NCBI GenBank assembly: GCA_041642035.1
Contig: JBEPXC010000079.1
Location: 1-14,840 of the forward strand
Origin: SKVR01 sp041642035
GTDB lineage: Bacteria > Bacteroidota > Bacteroidia > Bacteroidales > UBA7960
DNA length: 14,840 nucleotides
Direction: 5' to 3'
Part shown: positions 6,467 through 14,451 of the stretch, in pieces
How positions within the stretch are numbered: position 1 is the first letter of the stretch
Layout: every line of letters starts with the position of its first letter
Notes under the pieces: model-generated
The model's database searches: none
What the model saw: the letters and a program-made list of their open reading frames with translations, nothing else
Told to the model about the DNA's origin: nothing
Made by a program: the position numbers and the translations under genes

Positions 6467-6997
6467 ATGCAACAAGACAACGACAACCCTGTGATTTCGC
6501 GCCAGGTAATAGAGATGATTACAGTGGCGCATGAATATTGCGTATACATCGAGCAGGTGGAGAAATTCCCATCCCGTGAAATCCTTTCCTTTTTCCAGAA
6601 GATCGGACCCCTGCTGTACCTAAAAGGAGCGATGCTACCCACAGATATACAAGCCGATCCTGAATTTGCCGAACGCCATGTAACGGAAGAACAATGGGAA
6701 ATTATTTTCAAAGCCCTGCGGGAGAAATTAGCCGAAAAAGACCTGTACCACACCCTGGATGAAAATGCCGACAGCCGGCAAAACAGTCTTGCCGACAATA
6801 TGGCCGATGTTTACCAGGATATGAAGGATTTCGTGTTGCTTTACCAGAAAGCACCTATCCAAAGCAAGGCTTGTGCCTTAGCCGAATTGCAAAGACTCTT
6901 TGAAAACCATTGGGGGAAAATCATACTGAAAGCATTGGATGCCATTCATAATATACTATACATCGAAAGCGTAAGTCCCGATCTTATCGACGACTAG
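6467..6997 (+). CDS. DUF5063 family protein
   Basis: ATG 6467 is preferred to the in-frame TTG 6431 because the -7 box at 6445-6452 lies between them, so the longer form could not be made from that promoter. The 176-residue product has no signal peptide or membrane segment and should be cytoplasmic. It is strongly alpha-helical; recognisable pieces are VIEMITVAHEYCVYIE (14-29), GPLLYLKGAMLP (47-58), and the acidic mid-region before DVYQDMKDFVLLYQK. The pattern and length agree with my recollection of the Bacteroidota DUF5063 family (PF16702), whose function is unknown. It is a single-gene unit, convergent with the surface-protein gene to its right. No clear terminator of its own is seen before 7020. 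Confidence 0.75.
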   Translation: MQQDNDNPVISRQVIEMITVAHEYCVYIEQVEKFPSREILSFFQKIGPLLYLKGAMLPTDIQADPEFAERHVTEEQWEIIFKALREKLAEKDLYHTLDENADSRQNSLADNMADVYQDMKDFVLLYQKAPIQSKACALAELQRLFENHWGKIILKALDAIHNILYIESVSPDLIDD

Positions 6998-7027
6998 GAA
7001 GAATAAATCCTCTCTCCCTTAGGCTTA

Positions 7028-7044
7028 TGCAAGGGCATATTGCA
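7028..7044. repeat. small hairpin resembling the surface-protein terminators
   Basis: TGCAA (7028-7032), loop GGGCATA, TTGCA (7040-7044). It shares the TGCAAGGGC start and TTGCA end with the hairpins at 7062-7091 and 9894-9923 but has a shorter loop and no T-run. It may be a degenerate third copy; the match is short. Confidence 0.3.
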
Positions 7045-7054
7045 GCTATATCCC

Positions 7055-7091
7055 AAAAAAGCCGTGCAAGGGCTTCGCAGCAATTGCACGG
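7055..7091 (-). terminator. intrinsic terminator of the first surface-protein gene
   Basis: On the - strand CCGTGCAA (7091-7084) pairs perfectly with TTGCACGG (7069-7062) around a 14-base loop, then C and six Ts (7060-7055). It begins 29 bases after the TAA at 7121. The loop is the same, apart from one base, as that of the terminator of the upstream paralogue. Confidence 0.8.
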
Positions 7092-7120
7092 GAAGTGGTT
7101 CACCAAAACCAAAATCAATA

Positions 7121-9673
7121 TTACAAAACCTGAATCTTTCGGGTGATAATATCGTCGGCGATAAACACCAGGGTATAGATTCCTTTTTTAAGTGCGGGTA
7201 AAGAAATCAAATTTACATTATGCGGTTCAGCTATGCCTGTTGTTATTACACGCCCCTGCAGGTCGATGAGACGATATGGCAGGGAGGTTTCACCCTCCAG
7301 TGTTATAAAGAACTGACCATTGCCGGGATTGGGGTACAATACAATCTGCTCAGCCTGTATCTCCTTCATGAAAACACCTATGGGTGCAGAATATTCGTAA
7401 TCGCCATTGTAGTCGGTTTGTTTAAGCCGGTAGTAAGACAAACCCTTTAAAGCATTTTTGTCTTCTGTCTGGTAATAATGCAGCTGACTTGTAGTACCGG
7501 CAGCTGATATATTATCTATGGGATAGAAGTCCAGCCCATTGTTGCTTCTCTCTATAGTAAAGAAGTCGTTGTTGATTTCAGCGGCCGTAACCCAGTTGAG
7601 CTCTACCCCTTGATCAACAGCCCTGGCCTCGAATGATAGTAGCATAATAGGCATAGGAGCATCAGCACTGGAAACGGTCCACTGACTAAAACGCTGCACA
7701 CCTGTGGCTGTTAGTTTTTTGTTTGAGGCATCCAGCTCAGATTCTACCATAACCCAATCCAATTCGCTTGTTCCTATGGGTCGCTTAAACAGGGAGAATG
7801 AAGGTTCGTCACCCGAAAAGGTAAGATCGCCGGCTACATATTTAAAAACAAGGGTTGCATTTAAATTATCATTGTTGACAGGCTCAATCTCAAACCACCG
7901 CAATATACTTTTGGCATTATCGGCGCCCGATAGTTCGCTATGTCCCCTACTTAAGAATATGAACCCGGGATCAACATCAACCGGAAAAAATAGCTCAAGG
8001 CCTAAATTGCAGGCATTGACCTGATCTTTAGTTCGGGTAGCGATAATTTTTCCGGATGTTCCGTAGATTCTGGAGGAATAATTTTCGGCTTCAATTTCAC
8101 TAAGCGATCCACTGGATCCCAGATCAATGGTGTAACCGTTTAAATCGAGCAAACCGTTCTGCATTGCTAATATACCATTCACAGTGAGATTTCCACTAAG
8201 GGTAACATTATTGTAATTGTTAATTACAATATTGTTGACCATCAATATTGGTAATTCCTGAGTTGTAGAACCAGCCAATCCCAGGAGACCATCACCTGTA
8301 ATAGCAGGAATGGGCATCTCGCTAGAGGTAGTGATTAAACCAGTAACGGTCAGAGAATCTCCCGAAGAAATATCCAATGTAGCGCCGCTGTGAAGAGTTA
8401 ATTTGTAAAGTTTCGTTAAGCCCGTGGGGATAACTGGCTGGGAATCAACATCAGGAATTACAACGACTGCACCCGAAGGAGGGATTCCTGCTATCTGCCA
8501 ATTGCCATCCTGATCCCATTTGCTTGGATTTCCAGATGCACCACCACTCCATATCCATTCGGTAAGAGTAGGTTCGGTGTCCAAAAGGTAGGGATAGCCG
8601 TCATTTTTGCCAACATCCATATTCCATACAACGGTAAAATCCCAGTCAATAAAGATAGTTTCCCTGATGGCAAAATCTTTCATATCTGCTGTAGCATGGC
8701 GCGTGCCAAAAGTATTATCGGGACGGGATGTAAGATCTGAATACAAAACCTGCCCATCATAATAAGAAGATGAGATGGTTCCCTTACTATTGCCTGTTCC
8801 GGTATTACCCAGTAAGCCTCCTACATTGGTAGCCAAGTCATGGGTTATTACATCGCCCGTAGCGTAGGAATTAATAGCAATGCCCCTGAATTCAACGCAA
8901 CCAGCAATTCCTCCAATTCTCGAGGCGTTTGCATTATCCACCGTAACAGATCCTCTGGCATAACTGTTTGAAATGAGTCCTTTCTGATTGCAACCTGCAA
9001 GTCCCCCGAACTTTATCATATCACCTTCGGGAGCCCCGGCTCTTACGGATACAGCCACATTGGCCCAGCAATTATATATCACCGGCCTAAAACCCTCTGC
9101 AGCCCCATTATTAGATACAGAACTATTGTTTGAACCTACCAGTCCTCCCGTTGCAGCATCACCCTGCAGAGTGCCTGTAGCTGAGCAGTTCTCTATACGT
9201 GATTTCTGATTACCCGTTACCCTGCCCACCAGGCTACCTGTGCCACGTCCTCCTATGATATCAACATTTATGAGTTTTAGGTTTTTTATGGTGGCACCGT
9301 CGGAATCATGCCCTAAATGGCCAAATAAACCAACATTTGCAGTACCTCCGCGTCTTATGGTTAAATTGGATATAGTTTCGCCATTACCGTCATAGGAGCC
9401 TGTAAACATAAAAGAAGTGCCATTCCCGGCAATAGGTACCCACCCTGCCCCATCATTGTAAAAAACACCTCCGGATTGAAAATCAGCCAGATCGAAAACA
9501 ATGTCGGCCTCCTGCCGGTAAAAAGCTGTTAGATTATTTCTGACTTCATTAAGATCGGCTTTAGTAGTTACCTGATAAGGATCTGTCTCTGTACCCTGCC
9601 CCGGCAGGCTATAGGCTTGGTAAGAAAAAAAACCTGCAAGAACAAGGACGAAAATAATTTTATAAGTTTTCAT
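7121..9673 (-). CDS. T9SS-secreted GLUG-repeat surface protein, paralogue 1
   Basis: This is an 850-residue protein. A signal peptide (MKTYKIIFVLVLAGFFSYQAYS, about 1-22) precedes GQGTETDPYQV. Residues of about 80-330 contain GLUG-type motifs: TGSLVGRVTGN, TGGLVGSNNS, FGGLAGCNQKG, IGGIAGC and VGGLLGNTGTG, a fold expected to be a beta-helix. A Trp/Gly-rich bridge (WIWSGGASGNPSKWD) leads into repeated strands of the 'LTVNGILAMQNGLLDLNGYTI' kind, then a fibronectin-like region (INNDFFTIERSNNGLDF, SYYRLKQTDYNGDYEYS). The last ~73 residues, IVLYPNPGNGQFFI to KGIYTLVF and KIQVL, form a type A T9SS sorting domain. Such proteins cross the outer membrane by T9SS and are anchored or released at the surface; adhesion or glycan contact is plausible but not shown. 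Monocistronic, with its own promoter and terminator. Confidence 0.88.
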   Translation of the reverse strand: MKTYKIIFVLVLAGFFSYQAYSLPGQGTETDPYQVTTKADLNEVRNNLTAFYRQEADIVFDLADFQSGGVFYNDGAGWVPIAGNGTSFMFTGSYDGNGETISNLTIRRGGTANVGLFGHLGHDSDGATIKNLKLINVDIIGGRGTGSLVGRVTGNQKSRIENCSATGTLQGDAATGGLVGSNNSSVSNNGAAEGFRPVIYNCWANVAVSVRAGAPEGDMIKFGGLAGCNQKGLISNSYARGSVTVDNANASRIGGIAGCVEFRGIAINSYATGDVITHDLATNVGGLLGNTGTGNSKGTISSSYYDGQVLYSDLTSRPDNTFGTRHATADMKDFAIRETIFIDWDFTVVWNMDVGKNDGYPYLLDTEPTLTEWIWSGGASGNPSKWDQDGNWQIAGIPPSGAVVVIPDVDSQPVIPTGLTKLYKLTLHSGATLDISSGDSLTVTGLITTSSEMPIPAITGDGLLGLAGSTTQELPILMVNNIVINNYNNVTLSGNLTVNGILAMQNGLLDLNGYTIDLGSSGSLSEIEAENYSSRIYGTSGKIIATRTKDQVNACNLGLELFFPVDVDPGFIFLSRGHSELSGADNAKSILRWFEIEPVNNDNLNATLVFKYVAGDLTFSGDEPSFSLFKRPIGTSELDWVMVESELDASNKKLTATGVQRFSQWTVSSADAPMPIMLLSFEARAVDQGVELNWVTAAEINNDFFTIERSNNGLDFYPIDNISAAGTTSQLHYYQTEDKNALKGLSYYRLKQTDYNGDYEYSAPIGVFMKEIQAEQIVLYPNPGNGQFFITLEGETSLPYRLIDLQGRVITTGIAEPHNVNLISLPALKKGIYTLVFIADDIITRKIQVL

Positions 9674-9700
9674 AATTAAGAGCTTTGGCTGTATACCTTA

Positions 9701-9731
9701 CAAATGTGGCAGTATAATTGGCTATAAACAA
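9701..9731 (-). promoter_or_regulatory. probable promoter of surface-protein paralogue 1
   Basis: On the - strand TTG (9731-9729), 20 bases, then CACATTTG (9708-9701). The -7 box differs from TAnnTTTG at the second base class (CA for TA) but keeps TTTG. The same arrangement, spacing and surrounding bases occur before paralogue 2, which supports function. The start codon is 27 bases past the box. Confidence 0.6.
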
Positions 9732-9745
9732 TAGTGTTAACCCTT

Positions 9746-9888
9746 GAATACAAAAAAACATTTCAGGTAGAAACACCTGTTGTTAATTGGTTAATACACC
9801 TGCCTGGCAATTAAACTTTTGTCTTTTATCAGGACAAATAAGCATACAAAAAATAAGAATATTTTCTCAAATTCTCTTCCCTGAAAAG
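9746..9888. other. spacer between the two duplicated units
   Basis: No gene is seen. It contains CAGGT/ACCTG (9764-9768/9775-9779) and TTAATTG/CAATTAA (9783-9789/9808-9814) inverted repeats, about 60-110 bases upstream of the promoter of paralogue 1. These could bind a regulator, but neither is repeated before paralogue 2. Confidence 0.3.
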
Positions 9889-9923
9889 AAAAAACGCGCA
9901 AGGGCTTCTCAGCAATTGCTCGC
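9889..9923 (-). terminator. intrinsic terminator of the second surface-protein gene
   Basis: On the - strand GCGAGCAA (9923-9916) pairs with TTGCGCGT (9901-9894), with one mismatch and one G-T pair, around a 14-base loop, then Ts down to 9889. It begins 23 bases after the TGA at 9947. Loop and stem correspond to the terminator at 7055-7091. Confidence 0.75.
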
Positions 9924-9946
9924 AAAAGGTTCACCAAAACCAAAAA

Positions 9947-12457
9947 TCAAAGAATCTGTATCTTTTTACTTTGTACATCATGGGTGTAAAAAACCATTGA
10001 ATAAATACCCTTTTGAAGTTGCGGGAGATATACGAGAGTGATTTGTCCGGGTTGTGTATTTGAACTCACGACTAAGCGACCCTGCATGTCAAATATCTTA
10101 TATTGGATGGTTTGTTCGCCACCAATGGCAACAGAGAATACCCCAGTGGATGGATTGGGGTAAATTACAATATCCTGATCATATGCTTTCTGATAAATAC
10201 TGACGATTTTTGAATATTCAAACTCACCATTATAGTCGGTTTGCTTAAGACGATAGTAAACCAGGCCAGTTACAGGAGAATCATCAATTGTTTTATAATA
10301 GTTAGTTCTACTGGAGGTTCCTGCACCTGCCAGGGTTGAAATGGTTTCGAAATCAATTCCGTTGCTGCTTCTCTCTACGGTAAAGTAATTGTTGTTTATT
10401 TCAGCAGCAGTAATCCAGTTCAGTTCCACGGTATTATCTACTGGCCTGGCTTCCCATGAAAGGAGAACGATGGGCAGCGGCTTATCGGTGCTGCCGGCCG
10501 TCCAGGTGCTGAATTCATCAACATGGTTTGCAGTAAGTACCCGGTGCGCTGCATCCAGTTCAGAGGGAATCCATACCCACTCGGTATCTCCGTGCCTTCT
10601 TCTGAAAAGAGAAAAGTTATCGTTCTCACCGTAGATATTTAGCTCACTGATAAAATAATGGAACACGAGAGTAGCATCTAAATCCTTGTTATTGGCTGGT
10701 TCTATGTTAAACCATCTCAGAATGCTCTTCGACTCATCACCTTCATTTAGGGCACTGTGTCCTCTTTCAATCAACGTGTGACCCATATTGGAGGCGCTGA
10801 TGATTTCTACTCCCATCCCTGCTATCTCACCCGAAGGATTATCGAGCAATCTATGGGTACGTATTAGTCCGCTGGAACCGTATACTCTTGAAGAGATGTT
10901 ATCGTTTTCCGTTTCAGAAAGATCAGCCTGAGTACCCAGAGTAATTTCAAAACCTCTTAAATCAAGCAGTCCCTGCTTCATGGTAAGGGTGCCATTAACG
11001 GTAATGCTCCCTGCAAGTTGCACATTGTTGGCATTGTTAACAACCATATTATCGATGGTCATGGCAGGGATACTTTGCAAAGAACTGCCGGCCAACACCA
11101 GGATTCCTGCACCTCTTATGGAGGCAGAACCGATGGTTTCCTGGCTACCGCTAAGGGTACCGGTAAGGGTTAGGCTTGATCCTGTATCCTGCAGGGTCAG
11201 CAGAGCATCATCTTCAACAAGCAAATCAGTAACCATAACGGATGCCTCAACTATTGGAGAATGTGAAGTGCCCGAAGGTATAGTTACCCTATCGGTAGTT
11301 GAAGGAACCTCATGCGGAGACCAGTTGGAAGGTTCATTCCAGGAAGAAGATACCAAACCGGTCCATATCTTTTTGCTTTTTTCCGTTAATTTTTCAGCAA
11401 AATAAGGAAATCCGCCGTTTAACTTAGGATTCAGTTGCCAGACATTGAAGAAATCCCAGTTTGTAAAGCTTGCGGGATCCTGCAAAGCCGAATGGCTTAA
11501 CCCTTCTCCTCCGGCAGATATCATATCCTGAGAGTTATGGTCCCTACTCCAGTAAGAAGAATAAACAATGCCCTTGTTTCTTCCTGTGCCTATATTGCCA
11601 ATCAGTCCACCAACAAAGTTTGCCCCTTCCGCATTAACTACTGCTGTAGAATACGAATTGATGATGATACCCCGTAAACCCGCACTCCCGGTTAAACCAC
11701 CAATAAAGGAAGCGGTCGAATCGTTGGCAACAACTTCTCCCTTAGCATAACTATGAGAAATCATCCCCTTTTCATTACAACCTACCAATGCGCCAAATTT
11801 AGATTTATCTTCTGAAAAATAAGAACGAACAGATACGCTTACCTCCGCGCTGCATTTATAAACCACAGGCCTATAACCTTCGGCAGCAACCGAGGTTATC
11901 ATAAAGCTATTGTTGGCTCCTATCAACCCTCCGGTTGAAGCATCACCCCTGACAGAGCCCAGCTTTACCGAACAGTTCTCGATCCGGGTGTTTTGATTAC
12001 CTGTTACACGACCTACCAGGGCTCCTGTTGCTTTTCCGCCAATGATGAGTACATTATATAGGTTGACATTCTTAATCGTAGTCGTTACACCATCAACAGA
12101 TCCAACATGACCAAAAAGCCCAACATTGGCCTGCCCAGGTTGAACCACAACTAAATTGGATATCACATAACCCTGACCATTATAATGCCCGGTAAAGTTA
12201 TCAGTAAGCTCGTCGCTATATCTGTTGCCCCCTATGGGTGTCCAGTAATTACCCATGTTGAAGGGAACAACATTGAGACTGATATCTGCTACTTGTATGA
12301 AATACTTGTCAGGATGGTTTCTTACTTCATTAAGATCATGTGCTGTAGCAACTTGAAATGGGTCCTGCTTAGTGCCACTTCCCCCTGCAAAACCACCTGC
12401 TTCAACCGATGTGACCCCCAGCAAAAAGATTAGGAAGATATTGGTAAATTTTTTCAT
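9947..12457 (-). CDS. T9SS-secreted GLUG-repeat surface protein, paralogue 2
   Basis: The 836-residue protein has the same architecture as its neighbour: signal peptide (MKKFTNIFLIFLLGVTSVEA, 1-20), GSGTKQDPFQV, then GLUG motifs (TGALVGRVTGN, TGGLIGANNS, FGALVGCNEKG, IGGLTGS, VGGLIGNIGTG). The WTGLVSSSWNEPSNW bridge, the LTVNG-type strands, a fibronectin-like region (INNNYFTVERSSNGIDF, VYYRLKQTDYNGEFEYS) and a T9SS type A tail (IVIYPNPSTGVFSV to KGIYSMVF, KKIQIL) follow. Both copies share the block RGHSxL, KSILRWF and ATLVFxY before the fibronectin part. Substitutions are spread along the length rather than concentrated in one domain, and no frameshift is seen, so both copies appear to be under selection. 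Likely a cell-surface adhesin-like protein with an unknown ligand. Confidence 0.88.
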   Translation of the reverse strand: MKKFTNIFLIFLLGVTSVEAGGFAGGSGTKQDPFQVATAHDLNEVRNHPDKYFIQVADISLNVVPFNMGNYWTPIGGNRYSDELTDNFTGHYNGQGYVISNLVVVQPGQANVGLFGHVGSVDGVTTTIKNVNLYNVLIIGGKATGALVGRVTGNQNTRIENCSVKLGSVRGDASTGGLIGANNSFMITSVAAEGYRPVVYKCSAEVSVSVRSYFSEDKSKFGALVGCNEKGMISHSYAKGEVVANDSTASFIGGLTGSAGLRGIIINSYSTAVVNAEGANFVGGLIGNIGTGRNKGIVYSSYWSRDHNSQDMISAGGEGLSHSALQDPASFTNWDFFNVWQLNPKLNGGFPYFAEKLTEKSKKIWTGLVSSSWNEPSNWSPHEVPSTTDRVTIPSGTSHSPIVEASVMVTDLLVEDDALLTLQDTGSSLTLTGTLSGSQETIGSASIRGAGILVLAGSSLQSIPAMTIDNMVVNNANNVQLAGSITVNGTLTMKQGLLDLRGFEITLGTQADLSETENDNISSRVYGSSGLIRTHRLLDNPSGEIAGMGVEIISASNMGHTLIERGHSALNEGDESKSILRWFNIEPANNKDLDATLVFHYFISELNIYGENDNFSLFRRRHGDTEWVWIPSELDAAHRVLTANHVDEFSTWTAGSTDKPLPIVLLSWEARPVDNTVELNWITAAEINNNYFTVERSSNGIDFETISTLAGAGTSSRTNYYKTIDDSPVTGLVYYRLKQTDYNGEFEYSKIVSIYQKAYDQDIVIYPNPSTGVFSVAIGGEQTIQYKIFDMQGRLVVSSNTQPGQITLVYLPQLQKGIYSMVFYTHDVQSKKIQIL

Positions 12458-12802
12458 GATTAGGCTTTTATAGGTGAACTGAATGCATCATGTGTATTGA
12501 GTAATACAAATATGCCATTCCAAATCGCTGTAAACAACAGTACGAACCCTTTTAAAGTAACAATAAAAGCAGGTTAAAGTACGTAGAAATAAATAGTCAT
12601 TTATAATCACTACCCTATGGGTATAAAAAAGATGAACCGCTTTGATTAGTCATTCTATAAAGGGTTGTATGATCTTTCACAAAAGTCTCCTTAAGGTAGC
12701 CTGAAATTTTATAGGATTATTTATTTTGCATTCTCAAAAAAAAGCATTTAATTTCGCCGGATTGAATTTTATCTTACTGTTTCATCATAACCCTATATAC
12801 AA
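12458..12802. other. divergent intergenic region between surface protein and thioredoxin-fold protein
   Basis: No gene is visible. It holds the promoter of paralogue 2 (12507-12537) and a perfect dyad TACCC-TAT-GGGTA (12611-12623) that could be an operator for either side. For the + strand gene, TTATTTTG at 12721-12728 is only an imperfect -7 candidate and no good -33 was found. Confidence 0.45.
12507..12537 (-). promoter_or_regulatory. probable promoter of surface-protein paralogue 2
   Basis: On the - strand TTG (12537-12535), 20 bases, then CATATTTG (12514-12507), matching the arrangement before paralogue 1. The start codon lies 49 bases past the box. Confidence 0.6.
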
Positions 12803-14239
12803 ATGCAATCTTTATCAAGCTTAATATCTAAACATGTGAAAAAAGCGATATTTACATCTCTTATCAGTATAATCTTTCTTAGCTGTGCGCTGGCCGACAA
12901 GGGTTATCATATTAATGTACACGTTGATGGATTGCAAGACACCACGGCCTTTTTGGCATACCACTATGGCAACAGGCAATATGTTCAGGATACTGTTTTG
13001 ATAGACCACGAGGGTAATTTCAGCTTTTCAGGTGAAGAGGCCCTTGATAGGGGGATGTACATGATTGTTCTTCCCGGTCAGATATATTTTGAAATATTGG
13101 TGGATAACAATCAACACTTCAGCATCGAAACCCAAAAGGATGAGTTTGTCAACAATATGAAGTTTACCAATTCGCCCGACAACAAAGCTTTTTATGAATA
13201 TATGCGCTTCATACGACAACAGACGGAAATCGGAGCTCCTTTGCGCGCCCGCTTGCAGGATCCCTCTGTTGATGATGTTGCCAAAGAAAAAATCCGTGAG
13301 CAACTTGCTGAGCTCGATGAAAGGGTAAAACAGGAACAAAACAAGATTATAAATAAATTTCCCAATGGATTATTTAGCAAGATATTGCTGGCACAGCAAG
13401 AGCCTCCGATGCCCCAAACACCCTTGAGCGACGACGGCACCACCAACAATGAGCTTATGTATCAATTATACAAAAAAAAATTCTGGGAAAATATTGATTT
13501 AACCGACGACCGTCTGGTAAGAACACCCCTCTTTCATGCCAAACTTAATCAATATTTCACTAAGGTGGTAGTTCAGATGCCCGACAGCATCATTGCTGAA
13601 GCCGATCAACTGCTTAAAGAAGCAAGTGACAGCAAGGAAGTCTTTAAGTATATAGTGTTTTTCCTAACCAACACCTTTGAGCGTTCGCAGATTATGGGTA
13701 TGGATGCCGTTTTTGTTCACATGGTTGAAAATTATTATATGACCGGTGAGGCCGACTGGGTTACGGATGAGCAGCTGAAAACAATCAGTGAAAGAGCTAT
13801 GGCTCTGAAACCTATTTTGATTGGCAAAGTAGCACCCGCCCTAACCATGTATGCCCCCGATGGAAATCTCACAAAACTGCACGATGTGAATGCCAAATTT
13901 ACCGTGCTCTATTTCTGGGATTCTGAATGTGGTCACTGTAAGAAAAATACACCCCTACTGGTTGATTTCTATAAAAGAATGCATGATAAAGGTGTTGAAG
14001 TATTTGCTGTCAACACTGAAGCAGACCGTGAAAAATGGTTGAACTATGTGGAAGAAAATTTCCCTGATTGGATTAATGTTAATGATCCGGCAAACCGCTC
14101 AGGCTTTCGCGACAAATACGATATCTGGGCCACCCCTCTTATCTTTTTGCTGGATGAACAAAAGAGAATAATAGCGAAAAAACTAACGGTAGAGCAAACA
14201 GAGGAAATTATTACTATGGAATTGGAAAGAGGCAATTAA
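12803..14239 (+). CDS. exported thioredoxin-fold protein (DUF4369-DUF5106-TlpA-like)
   Basis: The 478-residue protein starts at ATG 12803 with a basic n-region (KHVKK) and the hydrophobic AIFTSLISIIFLSCALA. Cleavage by signal peptidase I after ALA is likely; FLSC with Cys28 could instead be a weak lipobox. Residues of about 34-130 (GYHINVHVDGL, DTVLIDHEGNFSF, GMYMIVL) look like the DUF4369 beta domain, the helical middle (about 135-340) like DUF5106, and the C-terminus is thioredoxin-like with FWDSECGHCKK (Cys376, Cys379) and the cis-Pro loop ATPL (Thr444-Pro445). The active site is complete, so a periplasmic thiol-disulfide role (reduction or isomerisation, for example in cytochrome maturation or envelope protein repair) is expected. 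The helical insert is the usual Bacteroidota form. It is transcribed alone, divergently from the surface-protein genes. Confidence 0.88.
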   Translation: MQSLSSLISKHVKKAIFTSLISIIFLSCALADKGYHINVHVDGLQDTTAFLAYHYGNRQYVQDTVLIDHEGNFSFSGEEALDRGMYMIVLPGQIYFEILVDNNQHFSIETQKDEFVNNMKFTNSPDNKAFYEYMRFIRQQTEIGAPLRARLQDPSVDDVAKEKIREQLAELDERVKQEQNKIINKFPNGLFSKILLAQQEPPMPQTPLSDDGTTNNELMYQLYKKKFWENIDLTDDRLVRTPLFHAKLNQYFTKVVVQMPDSIIAEADQLLKEASDSKEVFKYIVFFLTNTFERSQIMGMDAVFVHMVENYYMTGEADWVTDEQLKTISERAMALKPILIGKVAPALTMYAPDGNLTKLHDVNAKFTVLYFWDSECGHCKKNTPLLVDFYKRMHDKGVEVFAVNTEADREKWLNYVEENFPDWINVNDPANRSGFRDKYDIWATPLIFLLDEQKRIIAKKLTVEQTEEIITMELERGN

Positions 14240-14258
14240 ATGGCCTCTTGCTCTTTTT
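14227..14258 (+). terminator. intrinsic terminator of the thioredoxin-fold gene
   Basis: AAGAGGC (14227-14233) pairs with GCCTCTT (14243-14249) around a 9-base loop, followed by GCTCTTTTT. The hairpin starts inside the coding sequence, and the stop codon TAA (14237-14239) lies in the loop. Confidence 0.7.
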
Positions 14259-14451
14259 CATACTTTACCCCCTGATTCCCAATCACCTCCTTCCTCCTCT
14301 CCTTCTTCTTCCTGCAAATGCACTTTAGTTTTTGCTTTTGTACTTTGATCTTTTGTATTTCTAAGTCTCTTACTCCCCTCCTCTCTTATCAGGTTGAGAG
14401 AAATAATCCTTATACGTTATTATTTTTAATAGTTTCATTCACAATTTTAAC

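Larger units (their letters stand above)
7055..9745 (-). repeat. duplicated transcription unit, copy 1 (diverged)
   Basis: This span holds promoter block, surface-protein gene and terminator and aligns part by part with 9889-12551. Ends: the 47-base promoter block at 9699-9745 and the hairpin at 7062-7091 with its 14-base loop. Between stop codon and hairpin, both copies also share TTCACCAAAACCAAAA (7100-7115 and 9930-9945). This marks it as a whole-unit duplication that has since diverged at protein level. Confidence 0.75.
9889..12551 (-). repeat. duplicated transcription unit, copy 2 (diverged)
   Basis: Partner of 7055-9745. It has the same order of terminator, coding region and 47-base promoter block (12505-12551). 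The leader between promoter block and start codon is longer here (47 versus 25 bases). Confidence 0.75.

Noticed and set aside
7028..9923. CRISPR-like array from the recurring GCAAGGGC hairpins
   Set aside because: Only three short occurrences with very unequal spacing, two of them being terminators; no repeat-spacer pattern.
7220..12433. Several + strand open frames of 60-141 codons opposite the surface-protein genes
   Set aside because: They are shadows of the two long - strand genes, with low-complexity composition and no start or domain evidence.
14281..14294. ATCACCTCCTT, identical to the anti-Shine-Dalgarno 3' end of 16S rRNA
   Set aside because: The flanks do not match 16S rRNA (GGATCACCTCCTT and the preceding helix are absent); in a C/T-rich stretch an 11-base match is easily chance.
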